Part shown: positions 45,001 through 54,700 of the stretch, in pieces
Layout of the letters: each line of letters starts with the position of its first letter
How positions within the stretch are numbered: position 1 is the stretch's first letter
NCBI GenBank assembly: GCA_023055505.1
Contig: JALIRH010000043.1
Span: forward strand, 3,985,896-4,049,895
Source: Callipepla californica brunnescens
Taxonomy: Eukaryota > Chordata > Aves > Galliformes > Odontophoridae
DNA: 64,000 nt
Reading direction: 5' to 3'
The notes under the pieces: generated by a model
Databases searched by the model: none
Told to the model about the DNA's origin: nothing
What the model saw: the letters and a program-made list of their open reading frames with translations, nothing else
Translations under genes and position numbers: made by a program

Positions 45001-45402
45001 CTTCAGCAGTGGCTGCAAGGGGATGAGGCAGGAGGTGACTGTTGAAGCAACAAGAGATTTGGGAAGTCTCTGGGAGGGATGAGAGGGGAAGAAATCACAT
45101 GCAACAGTAAGGAAGTCATTCAGAATAGGAGGTGACTACAGCCCCTGTAGTTTTGGTGAGCATGGTGATATTGTCCTCAGAAGAACACTTCTGAGGGTTT
45201 CTGTTATGGGAACTGTTGCTGTGAGCTGCACAGACCATTATTCTTTCGGAGCAGATGAAAGGACATGCCTGGCTTTGCACTCACCCAGCAGGATACCCAG
45301 GTAGAGGGCTGTCACACTGCCCACGACAGTGGCAGTGATGGTCACCTTCCAGCAGCTGGCCCTTGGTCCTCTTCTGCCCAGCACTGGCTTTATTTGGTCC
45401 AT
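32924..45402 (-). CDS. TMPRSS9: Transmembrane serine protease 9 (polyserase-1), complete coding sequence
   Basis: Type II membrane serine protease with three S1 domains on one chain. Nineteen exons sum to 3348 nt (1115 residues plus stop) with all junction phases compatible; human is 1059 residues. Order: short basic cytosolic N-terminus, membrane segment (about 20-39), SEA domain (about 47-165), LDLRa (181-216), protease 1 (IVGG at 230; H270, D319, S414), Ser/Thr-rich linker (463-517), protease 2 (531; H571, D619, S714), Ser/Thr-rich linker (763-831), a second LDLRa (835-870), protease 3 (883; H924, D971, Ala1065 in place of Ser). All three keep the aspartate of trypsin-like specificity six residues before the catalytic position (D408, D708, D1059). 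Each domain has an Arg or Lys before IVGG, so activation cleavage is expected. Domain 3 should be catalytically dead, as in human. Confidence 0.96.
33086..33559 (-). other. TMPRSS9: TMPRSS9 intron 18
   Basis: 474 nt. No feature beyond the splice sites (gtgagt donor at 33559). Confidence 0.8.
33560..33696 (-). CDS. TMPRSS9: TMPRSS9 exon 18 (protease 3)
   Basis: A 137-nt exon encoding [19 protein letters not shown] through [12 protein letters not shown]. The Asp of DSC is the S1-pocket aspartate of trypsin-like enzymes. The exon has exactly the same length as its counterparts in domains 1 and 2. Confidence 0.95.
33697..34127 (-). other. TMPRSS9: TMPRSS9 intron 17
   Basis: 431 nt with no extra feature. 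A long antisense frame here is a by-product of the neighbouring exon. Confidence 0.8.
34128..34393 (-). CDS. TMPRSS9: TMPRSS9 exon 17 (protease 3, catalytic Asp)
   Basis: A 266-nt exon: [18 protein letters not shown], then [20 protein letters not shown] with catalytic Asp971, then [11 protein letters not shown] and [11 protein letters not shown]. The donor is gtactg. Confidence 0.95.
34662..34833 (-). CDS. TMPRSS9: TMPRSS9 exon 16 (activation site and catalytic His of protease 3)
   Basis: A 172-nt exon: [33 protein letters not shown], then [10 protein letters not shown] with His924. Lys precedes IVGG, a trypsin-type activation site. The donor is gtaagt. Confidence 0.95.
35065..35181 (-). CDS. 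TMPRSS9: TMPRSS9 exon 15: second LDL-receptor class A module
   Basis: A 117-nt exon in phase 1 at both ends. It encodes a complete LDLRa repeat with six cysteines ([21 protein letters not shown]) and the calcium-binding acidic signature [15 protein letters not shown]. It lies between protease 2 and protease 3. As I recall human TMPRSS9, that position has only a Ser/Thr-rich linker. Splicing around the exon is strong: acceptor cttccag, donor gtaagc. Confidence 0.93.
35262..35622 (-). CDS. TMPRSS9: TMPRSS9 exon 14 (protease 2 catalytic Ser plus mucin-like linker)
   Basis: A 361-nt exon starting [20 protein letters not shown] with catalytic Ser714, running to the end of protease 2 ([10 protein letters not shown]). 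About 69 Ser/Thr/Pro-rich residues follow as a flexible, probably O-glycosylated linker. Confidence 0.95.
35623..36169 (-). other. TMPRSS9: TMPRSS9 intron 13
   Basis: 547 nt. No feature is recognised. Confidence 0.8.
36170..36306 (-). CDS. TMPRSS9: TMPRSS9 exon 13 (protease 2)
   Basis: A 137-nt exon: [20 protein letters not shown] through [13 protein letters not shown], including the specificity aspartate D708. The donor is gtaaga. Confidence 0.95.
36307..36983 (-). other. TMPRSS9: TMPRSS9 intron 12
   Basis: 677 nt. No feature is recognised. Confidence 0.8.
36984..37255 (-). CDS. TMPRSS9: TMPRSS9 exon 12 (protease 2, catalytic Asp)
   Basis: A 272-nt exon: [17 protein letters not shown], then [17 protein letters not shown] with Asp619, then [20 protein letters not shown] and [11 protein letters not shown]. 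Confidence 0.95.
37256..38375 (-). other. TMPRSS9: TMPRSS9 intron 11 with CR1 fragment
   Basis: 1.1 kb. It contains the CR1 3'-end fragment at 38127-38320, which comes within about 60 bp of the preceding exon's donor. Nothing else is seen. Confidence 0.8.
38127..38320 (-). mobile_element. CR1 3'-end fragment, antisense
   Basis: CR1 tail in reverse (caaggttggaaaagacctcc at about 38147-38166, then the cacctgaccactc block near 38289). It inserted into TMPRSS9 intron 11 in the gene's own orientation. Confidence 0.92.
38376..38547 (-). CDS. TMPRSS9: TMPRSS9 exon 11 (activation site and catalytic His of protease 2)
   Basis: A 172-nt exon: [20 protein letters not shown], then [17 protein letters not shown] and [11 protein letters not shown] with His571. 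Lys precedes IVGG. It follows the linker exon directly; no LDLRa exon is present before this domain. Confidence 0.95.
38548..39250 (-). other. TMPRSS9: TMPRSS9 intron 10
   Basis: 703 nt. I looked for an LDLRa exon or relic here, as precedes domains 1 and 3, and found no six-cysteine pattern. Confidence 0.75.
39251..39569 (-). CDS. TMPRSS9: TMPRSS9 exon 10 (protease 1 catalytic Ser plus linker)
   Basis: A 319-nt exon starting [20 protein letters not shown] with Ser414, to [10 protein letters not shown]. About 55 Ser/Thr/Ala-rich linker residues follow, ending APRPQ. Confidence 0.95.
39570..40192 (-). other. TMPRSS9: TMPRSS9 intron 9
   Basis: 623 nt with no recognised feature. Confidence 0.8.
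40193..40329 (-). CDS. TMPRSS9: TMPRSS9 exon 9 (protease 1)
   Basis: A 137-nt exon: [19 protein letters not shown] through [13 protein letters not shown] with D408. The donor is gtaagc. Confidence 0.95.
40456..40730 (-). CDS. TMPRSS9: TMPRSS9 exon 8 (protease 1, catalytic Asp)
   Basis: A 275-nt exon: [18 protein letters not shown], then [18 protein letters not shown] with Asp319, then [20 protein letters not shown] and [11 protein letters not shown]. Confidence 0.95.
40938..41109 (-). CDS. TMPRSS9: TMPRSS9 exon 7 (activation site and catalytic His of protease 1)
   Basis: A 172-nt exon: [20 protein letters not shown], then [17 protein letters not shown] and [11 protein letters not shown] with His270. 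Arg precedes IVGG. Confidence 0.95.
41110..42447 (-). other. TMPRSS9: TMPRSS9 intron 6 with LTR-like insertion
   Basis: 1.3 kb. About 0.5 kb of it (41750-42258) looks like an avian solo LTR, listed separately. No exon is seen. Confidence 0.75.
41750..42258 (+). mobile_element. Probable solo LTR of an avian endogenous retrovirus
   Basis: The segment opens with tgtcacggttttatgatttt and closes in a pyrimidine-rich stretch followed by cattagtcacggaaca, so it has TG...CA-like ends. The internal AT-rich segment (about 42050-42140) and C/T tract (42170-42230) resemble LTRs I associate with chicken endogenous retroviruses. No internal viral genes are present. I could not identify a convincing target-site duplication. 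Confidence 0.5.
42448..42561 (-). CDS. TMPRSS9: TMPRSS9 exon 6: first LDL-receptor class A module
   Basis: A 114-nt exon in phase 1 at both ends, with the six-cysteine LDLRa pattern ([31 protein letters not shown]) and intact acidic calcium-binding residues. It corresponds to the single LDLRa of human TMPRSS9. Confidence 0.95.
42855..42896 (-). CDS. TMPRSS9: TMPRSS9 exon 5 (42-nt microexon)
   Basis: A 14-codon exon, [13 protein letters not shown], linking the SEA domain to LDLRa 1. Phases match on both sides (one base each), the acceptor is ttacag and the donor gtaaga. It is too short to be seen as an open frame. Confidence 0.85.
42897..43393 (-). other. TMPRSS9: TMPRSS9 intron 4
   Basis: 497 nt. 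No feature is recognised. Confidence 0.75.
43394..43572 (-). CDS. TMPRSS9: TMPRSS9 exon 4 (SEA domain, NAGNAG acceptor)
   Basis: A 179-nt exon: [34 protein letters not shown] and [16 protein letters not shown], the C-terminal half of a SEA domain. The acceptor reads ccagcag, a tandem NAGNAG site, so a three-base shorter version starting at 43569 would also be in frame and would drop one Ser. Confidence 0.88.
43573..43966 (-). other. TMPRSS9: TMPRSS9 intron 3
   Basis: 394 nt. No feature is recognised. Confidence 0.75.
43967..44034 (-). CDS. TMPRSS9: TMPRSS9 exon 3 (SEA domain)
   Basis: A 68-nt exon: [12 protein letters not shown] then [10 protein letters not shown]. Phase 0 at the start and two bases at the end, consistent with both neighbours. 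Acceptor tttgcag, donor gtgagc. It appears to have no counterpart in the human protein as I remember it. Confidence 0.85.
44035..44399 (-). other. TMPRSS9: TMPRSS9 intron 2b (between coding exons 2 and 3)
   Basis: 365 nt. No feature is recognised. Confidence 0.75.
44400..44527 (-). CDS. TMPRSS9: TMPRSS9 coding exon 2 (start of SEA domain)
   Basis: A 128-nt exon: [20 protein letters not shown], then [20 protein letters not shown], matching the membrane-proximal ELRGI...LTP pattern of TMPRSS9 orthologues. Donor gtgagt, acceptor ctggcag. Confidence 0.9.
44528..45284 (-). other. TMPRSS9: TMPRSS9 intron 2a (between coding exons 1 and 2)
   Basis: 757 nt. No feature is recognised. Confidence 0.75.
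45285..45402 (-). CDS. TMPRSS9: TMPRSS9 coding exon 1 (start codon, cytosolic tail, membrane segment)
   Basis: Encodes [19 protein letters not shown] then a hydrophobic stretch ([20 protein letters not shown]). The basic residues before it and the lack of a signal cleavage site fit a type II membrane protein. The ATG has G at +4. A possible acceptor (gctgctcag) lies six bases upstream at 45408, implying a separate non-coding first exon. The start is well placed relative to the membrane segment, but an earlier in-frame start cannot be fully excluded. Confidence 0.87.
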
Positions 45403-48400
45403 GCCTTCTGAGCAGCTCTGAGGATGACCTCTGCGATTAAAGAGAGGAAGAAAATGACATGTTTGGGATGAAATGTGAGATAACAGCTCAGGTTCCCCCG
45501 GAGCCCTCACCAGTTCAGTAGCAAGGAGGTGATAGGACTGGACTCACTGTATCCCAGCCATGCCTCAGGCTGACATTTGTTTTATATTAAGCAGACAACC
45601 CTCAGCCTTGATTTAGCAGCAGAGTTTCAGGGTTCTAACTTCTGTGATGCCAGGGTGAGAGGGGATGCCAGCTCACAGCAACAGCTCCTTTTTCAAGACA
45701 CGCCTGAAAGCAGCAGCCATACAAATTACTCACAGCACTATCAGAACGCAGTGCAGTTGCCATGTTGATGCAGGGATAACTGACAGCCCTGGATCAAGGG
45801 AAGGGAGGTTGTTTCCTTCCCTCTGCTCTTCTGTCCTGCTGGGGAAAGTATTAGCTCCCCAGGTACTATGGAGAGTATATCCCAGTCCTGAAGCCTCACA
45901 GCTACTAGATCTGCAGAGGCATTATTATTATTACCACTGAAATGCCCAGAACTCTTCTAAGTATCATAACAGCAAAGGAAGCCAAGCTCAACCTTTACTG
46001 AATGATGTGCCTTTGCTAGAAGTACAATCTCAAATTCTCAGCGCTGGGTTTCCTAGGTTGCACTGAATCCATAAACAATGGGACAAAGCCCTGCAAAATC
46101 TTGCCACCCCACAGGCCAAAGAATGAGCAATTGGGAGCACAGGGAAAAACATACTTCAAATGCTTGGGTTGCAGGTTTGCAAAGAGAACTTGGCTAAGTG
46201 ACAGCATCACAATGGAGCTGTGCAGGAAGATGTCTGGCCAAGCCTGTGTGTGCTTTTTTTTCCTGGGTGGAGGCTGACTTGGCTCTTCTAGCATCTCTAA
46301 GGCGCATGACCACCCCAGTACTTGTACCATCAGCTTCTGATCTTGGGGCCTTCCAGTGATATTGGAGGTCAGGAACAGTAATCTGCCTTGTAATGCAGAG
46401 AGCTGAATCCTGCCAGCAGGTGTGGGACATACAGCCACCCATAGGAAATGATGGGCAGAGAGAAGTGCCTGGGAATGTCTCTGAGACAAAGGAGAAGGGG
46501 GTATGCTGTGTGTGGCAGCAGACCCGTTCTAAGCAGACCCAACTGGGGATCATTCAGATCCTTTGGGGATGGAAAATGAGGAACCAAGTTTAAGGCTTCC
46601 TTTGAGACAACATTCCTGCTAAGTGTAGGTAATGACAATCAGAGGTTGGCGCAGCAAGGCTGAGAACTGTCAGTTCTGTCCTCCTGGGGCAGCAGACTGT
46701 CCCAGCTGAGCCCAGCCCAGCCCTCCCTGATGGAATGCAATACAGAAGCTGCCTATAGATAATGGAAATCTTGGAGCACATTCTAGGGGAAGGAGATACT
46801 GCTGCACGCCCCTGATAGGATTCATTCTTGAAGTTGTCTTTGTTGCTTTTACATGCTCACTGACAAGAGCAGAGAGAAACAGGTCAGTGCAATGCCAAAG
46901 CACTGGAGTAGTCACAGAAGTGTGAAGTGTGGAAGTGGGATGTGGGAGGTCTTCCCTACGTGGATGCATTTGGAAGGAAAGGGAAAGTGAAGCTCCAAAA
47001 CTTGATGAGATATTCAATGAAATATCTGCTGCCATAAATGAACACAGTTAAGGGTTGGAATGATTGGCAGTGATGGAGAAGTGTCTGCCTGGAGTTGGTT
47101 GGCAACAGAGAAGCCCACTAAGGTGTTAGGGAAGAGGTGGAGGATAGGAGGTCTGTGGTGAAGACTCACCTTCCTCAGACCGGGAGCTGCTGCCCTGCCA
47201 CAAGGCAACAACCAGCACTGGGATCCCATATGTTTACTAGAAAAGCTTGAGAAGCCTCAAGAATGAATATTATTTACTGCTTTTTGGAGAAGGAGAGGCA
47301 AAGCCAGGTCCCTGATGTGGCTCAGAGTTTTCTTCATCCCCCTCTCTGCTTCAGTTTGGGCCAGTTGCATATTAATTACATTTACTACATGGCACTGGGG
47401 GTAATGGTCAGTCATGCTTTATCTCATAGTGAGAGCTATGAGTGTGCATTAACTCATAATTAACCGCTGTTTACCTGTTCCTGCTCTATATTGTCCTTGC
47501 AGTGACCAAGGGAGGAAAAGTTTCAAAACTGGTGGAGAAAAATATTACATCTCTATAGTCTCCCAGGGCATCTCAGGTGAACTGCTTCTTTTGATGAGGA
47601 AGAACCACAGAGCAGCTCTCTAAAGCCAGTGGTGTGCATGTTTCTTTTACTTACACCAGTGGCATCTGTCAATGTCAGTGCCATTCATGCACTGAAGGTG
47701 CTCGGTGGGTGGTTCTCCAAATGTGATGACAGAACTGCCAAACAGACGGCAGTTACCCCCTTCTGTCTGCACTCCAACCTATGGTTGGTCGTCAACAACC
47801 AGCCAGCATCGACTGAATCAGCCTGGGGTGTCTCACCTTACCCACAGCTGAACTTCTGCCACATCGGTTTTTGTGAGAAGCTGAAGAAGGTAAAAGAGGA
47901 CACCAGCTTCCTCTGACCCTACAATCAATTAATGACATTCATATTCCTCCCTCAGAGAGAGGAAGAAAACACACATCCCTTCCCAGCAGACTGGTACACG
48001 AAGTCTAGGGCAGTTTGGTTTGAGACAGTTGGAAGACATGGAGGTCCTGGAAATACATGGAACACTGCTTTTCTCACCCAAAGTTCATTGACTTTGGAGT
48101 GGATCGTTTGGAGGTGGTGGTTTGTTCTGCTTTGTTTTGTTTTTTAAGGACACAACCTGTGGCTTCTGGGAAATGCCAGATGTACAGAATGGCTTGTTAA
48201 GACAAATCCTGAAAATTCAAAGGCTTTTCCCTCTTCACTCCCACATTCTGGAGTGCCGAGAAAGGCTCACCCAGCCAGCTCAGCACTAGCCATTCCCTAC
48301 TGGTCCAGAAGATGCTGTGGGTGGTCCAGCCTGGATGCTGTAACAGCAGGCATTATGGCTGCTATGAATCAGGCTGAGACCAGGAAACTGTTAAGGAACA

Positions 48401-49436
48401 GCCTTTTCTAATGTAAATCTATCTCAAACTGAAAGAAAAAAAGAAGGGGAAAAGGCAGGCAGGACACAGGGAGCAGCAGAACTGTTTCTGAAGGGCTTTT
48501 CAGTGTTTTCCAAGAGGCATCAGCGGCTCTTTAAACTGAAGCTTCTAGATAAGAGATTTTAAAAGGCCACTTCTTTGTGAGGGAGAGACAGAGAAAGGGG
48601 AGAGGAAGGGAGTCTATCCAAGATGCCTCTTTTTTTTTTTTTTTTTTTTCTAACAGACCTCCAAATATTCTTTTTCAGCTGTAATGGAGCCTGGCAGAGA
48701 TAGGTGCTTTGGGCCACGGCGTTTCGCTAACAATATCTCCATTTGACAATACAGCTCCTGCTGGGACAGGTAAGAGACATTTTTTCCAGTGGTCCCTGTG
48801 ACCTAAATGCATACAGATGAGCAGTCCCTCCTCCACTCCATCAATAGGCTCCAGAGTCACCGCCCGCCTTGCAGTGTGCTGAATGTGAAAGCTCAAAAAC
48901 GCAGTCCAGATATGCTGACCAGAGCAAGAGAGGTCAGCATTGGCCTTCAAGGTAGGGCAAAGGTGGTGACATCAGAACAATAAAAACGTGTCTTCTTTTA
49001 GCATAAGGCAAGCTTATTTTCTTCAAAGCAAGCCATGTGAATTAAAAGATAACTACTGGTGAAGTGAAAATGCAAAGAATGTTATGTCCTTCCTTCCTTC
49101 CTACCTGCAGCCTTGGACTCCATATGAGTGCTGTGAATGACCAGGCAGCTCCTGGAGGATGGAAGCTGAACATCACGGAACAGTGAATGGAGCACCAGCA
49201 GCTGATGGGAGATAGGACCCACCTGGGTGCAGCTTTTCCCAGCATAGCCTCCCTGGTGATGCTCCAGGTGTGCTGACTAACTCAGCAAGAATGAATCTCC
49301 CCAAATCCACCCCACTTCACTTTGGGGTGCTACGCTGGACACGTTCTGCTCCTCGAGCAGAGATCCATTGAGTAGAACTAGGTGCACAGCCATTGAGACC
49401 ACACGTCCACTTTGGCCCTCTGGTTTGGAACCGCAC

Positions 49437-49600
49437 AATCAGCTAGGTTGGTAAAGACCTCAAAGATCATTAATTCCAAACATCAACCTGAGCTACCAAC
49501 CCTCATCATGAAACCATGTCCCTCAGTGCCACGTCCACACATCTTTATTATACTTCCTGCACCACCTCCCTGGGCAGCCCAGCCCGTTCCAGTGCTTGAC
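49437..49600 (-). mobile_element. CR1 3'-end fragment, antisense, old
   Basis: A diverged CR1 tail in reverse (aggttggtaaagacctcaaa near 49445, cctccctgggcagccca near 49565). Confidence 0.8.
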
Positions 49601-51394
49601 ATGAACATAGGAACAGTAGCATCACCCACGTGTATATGACCTGGACAAAATCTCAGAAGATGACTACTATGAGATGTGTGACACCATGGCATCCTCCTTC
49701 CCACCTGGCTCCTCCAGGGCCGTGCTTACCCACGTGTCAGTGTCCTTCTCCTTTGTGCCTCCATGAGAAATCACAGACACACAGAGCTGTGTGAGGACTC
49801 TGATGGACCTCCATCACCTCTGATGATGGGGAAGAGATGGTTTGAAAGCCAAAGGAAGGCTGAGGTGGTGTGTTTGAAGATGATGCGCTGAATTGCAGCA
49901 CCACTGTGCCCTGGCCCTCGCTCTCACATGGTTTTCTAGGATAAAGAAAAATCCCAGTGCTGGCCAACAAGAGGGGTGTACAGAGGAAGGTTCAGCTTGT
50001 CAGTTTGTCCTTTGTCTGAAACTAAACTTCAGGAGAAGCTACTGCTGAATCAGAAGGGAGACAAGAGCAGGAACTGGCATCAGCAGTCCTCCTGGGGGTG
50101 TCTGGGGGCTTTGGAGCCCTCTTGGTTTAAGAAGACCATACTGTAGAAAGCCAGCGTTTCTCTTCTGTATGGTGTCCTCGTTGATTGTATGTATCTCTGA
50201 TTTTGTAATAATTATTCTGTATCTCTGTCCTGAATCTGTATGATGTGGTCATTCCTGATGCTTTGGAAGGCTCATGGGGAGTGAAGCAGTGTAGCAGTGG
50301 TGCTTCTGTAGGTAATTCCATATCTGAATGTGGGGCTGGCACAGCACACAAGGAAAGACACTGAGCTAAAGAACAGATATGTCAAAATTCTCTTTATCCA
50401 AAGAGAAGGAAATGTTGCTGTTTGTTTCTCTGACATCTGAATTCGTTATCATTAATTATCACATGCTTCCCCCCCCAGTGATTAACTTATGCTTTTTGTA
50501 GAGTATTTTTCCATATAATAAGAAATAAGAAAGCACCGATGAATAAATGTGAGGTGGAATTTCATAGTATATTCAGTTCTGGTAACCTATATTCCCTGTT
50601 AACAATTTAAGCCGTAAGAGATAAAAAGATGAGATGATGACGACTTGTAAATAGAAGGTCAATTTTGCAAGAACTTAGTAGAGGGTGGACGTTTCTGACT
50701 TCCACAAGATGATCTATACTTTAAGGAGAGGAGCAGCAAGGAGCTATGTCTGTTCAATAACATCACTGCATAAAAGCAGCAAAGAAAAAAAAAAAGCAAA
50801 TTTTGTTGTTGAGAGGCAGAAGAGCATTAACTCTCAGAGGATCGTGAGTCTGAGGTGGGAATGTTGATAAGAAAACGCACATTTACGGATTTTTGTTGGA
50901 GTATACATTGTGAGCAGTTGGACAGAATTCTTTCCAATTGGTCAAACTCACTAACAGCAGCTCTTGCAAAATGTGAAAGCACCTGAGGTGAAAATGTGAT
51001 GGTGACCCTCCATTGTGCTGATGGCTATCTCTGCTGCAGGGACTGGTATCTCTTTGGTTGCTCCTGCTGCCTTTCACCTACCTCCTCGGGTCTTACCTCC
51101 CATCTTCCCAGTCCTCTCCAGCTCTACACTTAATCTCTCCCCTTCAAAACAGGAATGTTCACTCATGTACCTCACACTGCTTTGCCCCCGGCTCTCTCCT
51201 GCTCCCCATCTTTCTATGTTGATGTCTATCAGAGAGCATCCCTGAGCACCATCCCTGCACCACGAGGAGAGCCAAGTCCCTTACCTCAACAGAGAAGAAG
51301 GGAAAGAAGCACAGGGTAGAAACAGCACTAAATGTGTCTTCAATAGCCCATTTAGTTTAGGCTGCAGCAGATAACAAATGCTAGAAAACCCTAA

Positions 51395-51625
51395 TCATAG
51401 AATCATAAAATCACCAAGGTTGGAAAAGACCTCCACAATCATCCAATCCAACCATCCATCTACTACCAATATTTCCTACTGATCCATGTCCCTTAGTACC
51501 AGCATCTAAGAGTTTCTTGAACACCTCCAGGGATGGTGACTCCACCACCCCCTGGGCAGTCCACTCCAGCACCTGACCACTCCTTTGGAGCATAAAGTTT
51601 TCCTCATATCCAACCTGTTGTCCCC
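51395..51625 (-). mobile_element. CR1 3'-end fragment, antisense
   Basis: A well-preserved CR1 tail in reverse, beginning with the tcatagaatcataaaatcac terminal segment and continuing through caaggttggaaaagacctcc. Confidence 0.93.
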
Positions 51626-53607
51626 AGAAGTCAAGGTCCAGACTGCTCTGGAGTCTTTGTGTTGCATATTGGATGTTTTATTCTAACATTACAGTTGTAG
51701 AAAACAGCCAATGTGCTTCAATCTTTTGAAGAAGGTAATAAGATACATTGGCTTTATGCCCCAAGTAGGTTGGGACTATCACAGAGCAGCCCAGCCCTCA
51801 GCACAGCACTGCTGAGCACTGTTGAGATCTCAGGTTGTCACATCACCCCATGGTTTAAGGCCATGCCTCCCAGACAGAGCCTTTGTGAAACGATGGTATG
51901 AGAAATATGTGATTTGCCTGAGGGGACAGCAATCCCAGCAGCAAATCCACCTGCAGCCTCAGGAAGGGTTGAGCATTTGGTCAAGGGTGAGTGAAGGACT
52001 GGTGGTTTATCACCGTGTAAGACTTGTGGCATTTTGTTGTAGAAGCAGAACCCCTCTTTGGAAGGAGAAAGCATAAAAGGGAAAACTAAACTCCAGTGTG
52101 CCCCACTGGGAGAGTTCAGTGTTCCAAATCACTTCTGCCAAAAGAACAAATCGCATCTGCGCCAGCAAAACATGAGCTTGAACAGAGGGGGAGGACACAG
52201 CTGGTAGAACACAGAGGAACAACAGAGCTCCTCGTTGGCACTCCAGATGGAGAAGTGCTTAACAAGCAAAAACAAAATGCCCACATGTTGTGGGCACAGC
52301 CAAGCTGGCTCTGGATGACCTGGCCTCTGTGTTTCACATGACATGAGCATCTCCTGTGCTCCACTCTTTTGCTTTACCCCACCTCCACCTTCTGTAACCA
52401 GCACATGCAGAGTTGGTTATGTCCTCATCCTTCAGGGGACTGTGCTGCAGCTGTGAGTCCAGCTCCTGAATCCTGCCAGATGAAACACCCTCCATTCCCC
52501 AGGATGGTGTTCTCTGCTGAGAATGCCTCTTTCCTGTCCATGCAAGTCCACATAAATCCCCCAGCGCCGTCTGCCTGTGACTGCGAGCATCCTGCACACT
52601 AACAAACCTCTGGGTGCACCTAGGATTAGTAATGCTCCCTTGCAGCATCCCTTCTGGAGGTGCATCTGGTTCAGCTGCTCTCAGCAAACGCAGTGACACT
52701 GTGTGGGCCTTGTTTATTGTCCCTTTAGGACTTCAGATGTCTCTCAATTTACAAGTAAGAAGATCCTCTTCCTGCCTGCCAGCTCTGCAGCTCAGTTCAT
52801 GACAGGCTGAGCAGCACAGGGAGCAGTGCTCCCATTATCCCACTAACAAAGGCTCTAACATCATTTCCACTGCACAGACGCTCGTCCTGAGCTCTACCCT
52901 CGATGAGAGAGTACCAGGCAGATCTGGACCAGCAATCTCTTTTTGAACATCAGCTGTGAGTTAGAGAGTGAAATAAAGGCTGCTTTCCTGTGAGCACATG
53001 GTGCAGACAGTAAATACTAAATTTGCACCGGGAGTATCCAGTAAGCAAGGAAGTTCATTTTAGTCCACTTACTTTTCACAATAGGACCACTATATAATGT
53101 GATACTTCTCAGCTGATGAATGAGCAAGAAAAGCTCACTGGCTTAACTCACAGTGCTTCCTTCCGACACAGCCTGAGATGCACTTCGGAGACAAGCAGAG
53201 CAGTTCCCTGCCGCACCAGTGGAGATACTGGGACCAGAGGTCCTTGGAGGAGCAGCAGAGAGCTGAACTCAATGCCTTCATTTAGCACAGAACTGCTTTT
53301 CATTCTTTCTTGAGCAGACTTCATAGATTTGAAGTGTAAATCTCCTTTTTTTTTTCTTCTTTGGTACTCAGCTTCAGCTCTTATGGCGGTCTGACATCGA
53401 TGTCGCTGGGCACAGAGCTGCTGTGCTGCCCTGAAACCTGCCATCCTCTGCATGCTCGTCCACAGGCCGGGCTGAGGACATGCAGGTTAACAGCCAGAAG
53501 GAGAAACACTCCACAGAAATGTAATCTGGCAGAAACGTGTCAAACCCACACAGAGGTTCAACTCTGAGCACATTTCTGTGGAGAGTTTTGTTCCTTCGGA
53601 TGGACGA

Positions 53608-53641
53608 GCAGACAGACGGACAGACGGACAGACAGACTGAC
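53608..53641. repeat. Microsatellite, CAGACGGA/CAGA units
   Basis: Four to five tandem 4-8 bp units of the cagacggacagacgga kind. Confidence 0.9.
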
Positions 53642-53869
53642 TCCTCCACAATCACAGTTCCAACCCCAACAGTGCCACTCCAGAGTCAAATGAAAGAAAA
53701 TGTACCACTAAAACCACGAAAGGATCACGGAATAAGGAAAACCACGGAGCCAGCAGCGACTACATAGGAAGCAGTGAAGTTATCTGCATCTCTGGTTCTA
53801 AAGAGAAGGTTTAAAGTACAGAAACAAGTGACACCAGCTCTGCCTGAGCCCAGTGCTGGATGGCAGCAC

Positions 53870-54360
53870 CGCCACAGCTGGGCAGGAGCACCAGGACCGG
53901 GCAGAACCACAGCTGAGGAGGAGTACCGAGGCAAGGCAGCAGGAACAGAACTGGGCAGTACCAGGACTGGATAATACCAGGGTTGGTAGCACCAGGACAG
54001 GGCAGCACCAAGACTGTGCGGTACCAGGAACAGGCAGCAGCAGAACTGCACAGAACCAGAATGTGGCAGTACCATGGCTGGGGCAGCAGCACCAGGACCA
54101 GACGGTACCAGAGCCAGGCAGTGCCAGAACTGGGCAGCACCAGAACCAAACAGTACAAGGGTCAGGCAGCGAGAGGTCTGGGCAGCACCAGAACCAGGCA
54201 GTACCAGGACCGGGCACCAGGACTGGGCAGAACCAGAACCAGGCAGCAATGCCAGGACCAGGCAGCATCAGCACCGGGCAGCAGCAGAACCAGGCAGCAC
54301 CAGGGCCGGGCAGCAGCGCCGGGACCAGGCGGTGGTACCGGGACCGGGCAGCGCGGAGCC
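53870..54360. repeat. 15-16 bp minisatellite beside the TMPRSS9 CpG island
   Basis: About 30 imperfect copies of a unit close to ggcagcaccaggacc, often 15 bp but with 16-bp and 12-bp variants. The period is mostly a multiple of three, which keeps long frames open on both strands. Confidence 0.92.
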
Positions 54361-54402
54361 GCGAGAGGAGGGGACGTGAGAGGAGGGAAGGCACGAACTC
54401 AC

Positions 54403-54700
54403 CTGCGGTGCTGCTCCGACCGCCGCCGCCGCGTTTGGCCGGGCCGTGCGGGGCGGTGCCGGGGGCGGACCCGCTTCCTGCCCGGCTCTGTCCTGAGGCA
54501 CAAATTCTTCTCCTGTTTGGAAACCGGAGCGGGGACAGCCGAGCTCTGAGCGCACCGCGTGGTTTCGGCGCTTCGCTCCGCGGTTCCCTTCGCTTTGGCA
54601 GCGTTTTGTCGGAAGGGCCGAGCTCGGCCCGATTGCACCGCAGAGCGCTTCTGCACCGAACCCGCTCCTTCCCCCTTTGCCGTGCCGTGATTCCGGGAGA
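54403..54700 (-). promoter_or_regulatory. TMPRSS9: CpG island with probable non-coding first exon and promoter of TMPRSS9
   Basis: The sequence becomes CpG-rich from about 54340 to 54680. On the minus strand a near-perfect donor (CCGCAG|gtgagt) ends an exon-like GC-rich segment at 54403. TMPRSS9 is the next gene downstream in that direction and its coding exon 1 begins right after an acceptor, so this is the best candidate for exon 1 and promoter. The transcription start cannot be placed. Confidence 0.5.

Larger units (their letters stand above)
45409..54402 (-). other. TMPRSS9: TMPRSS9 first intron (inferred, about 9 kb)
   Basis: It runs between the coding exon acceptor at 45408 and the CpG-island donor at 54403. 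Contents: CR1 3'-end fragments (49437-49600, 51395-51625), a T run at 48630-48649, a CAGACGGA-type microsatellite at 53608-53641 and a 15-16 bp minisatellite at 53870-54360. The open frames here (for example 46016-46489 minus, 47629-47916 plus) show no family resemblance and no splice support. Confidence 0.55.

Noticed and set aside
46016..46489. 157-residue minus-strand frame in the TMPRSS9 first intron
   Set aside because: No recognisable domain, no splice context and no composition bias. Consistent with chance in GC-moderate DNA.
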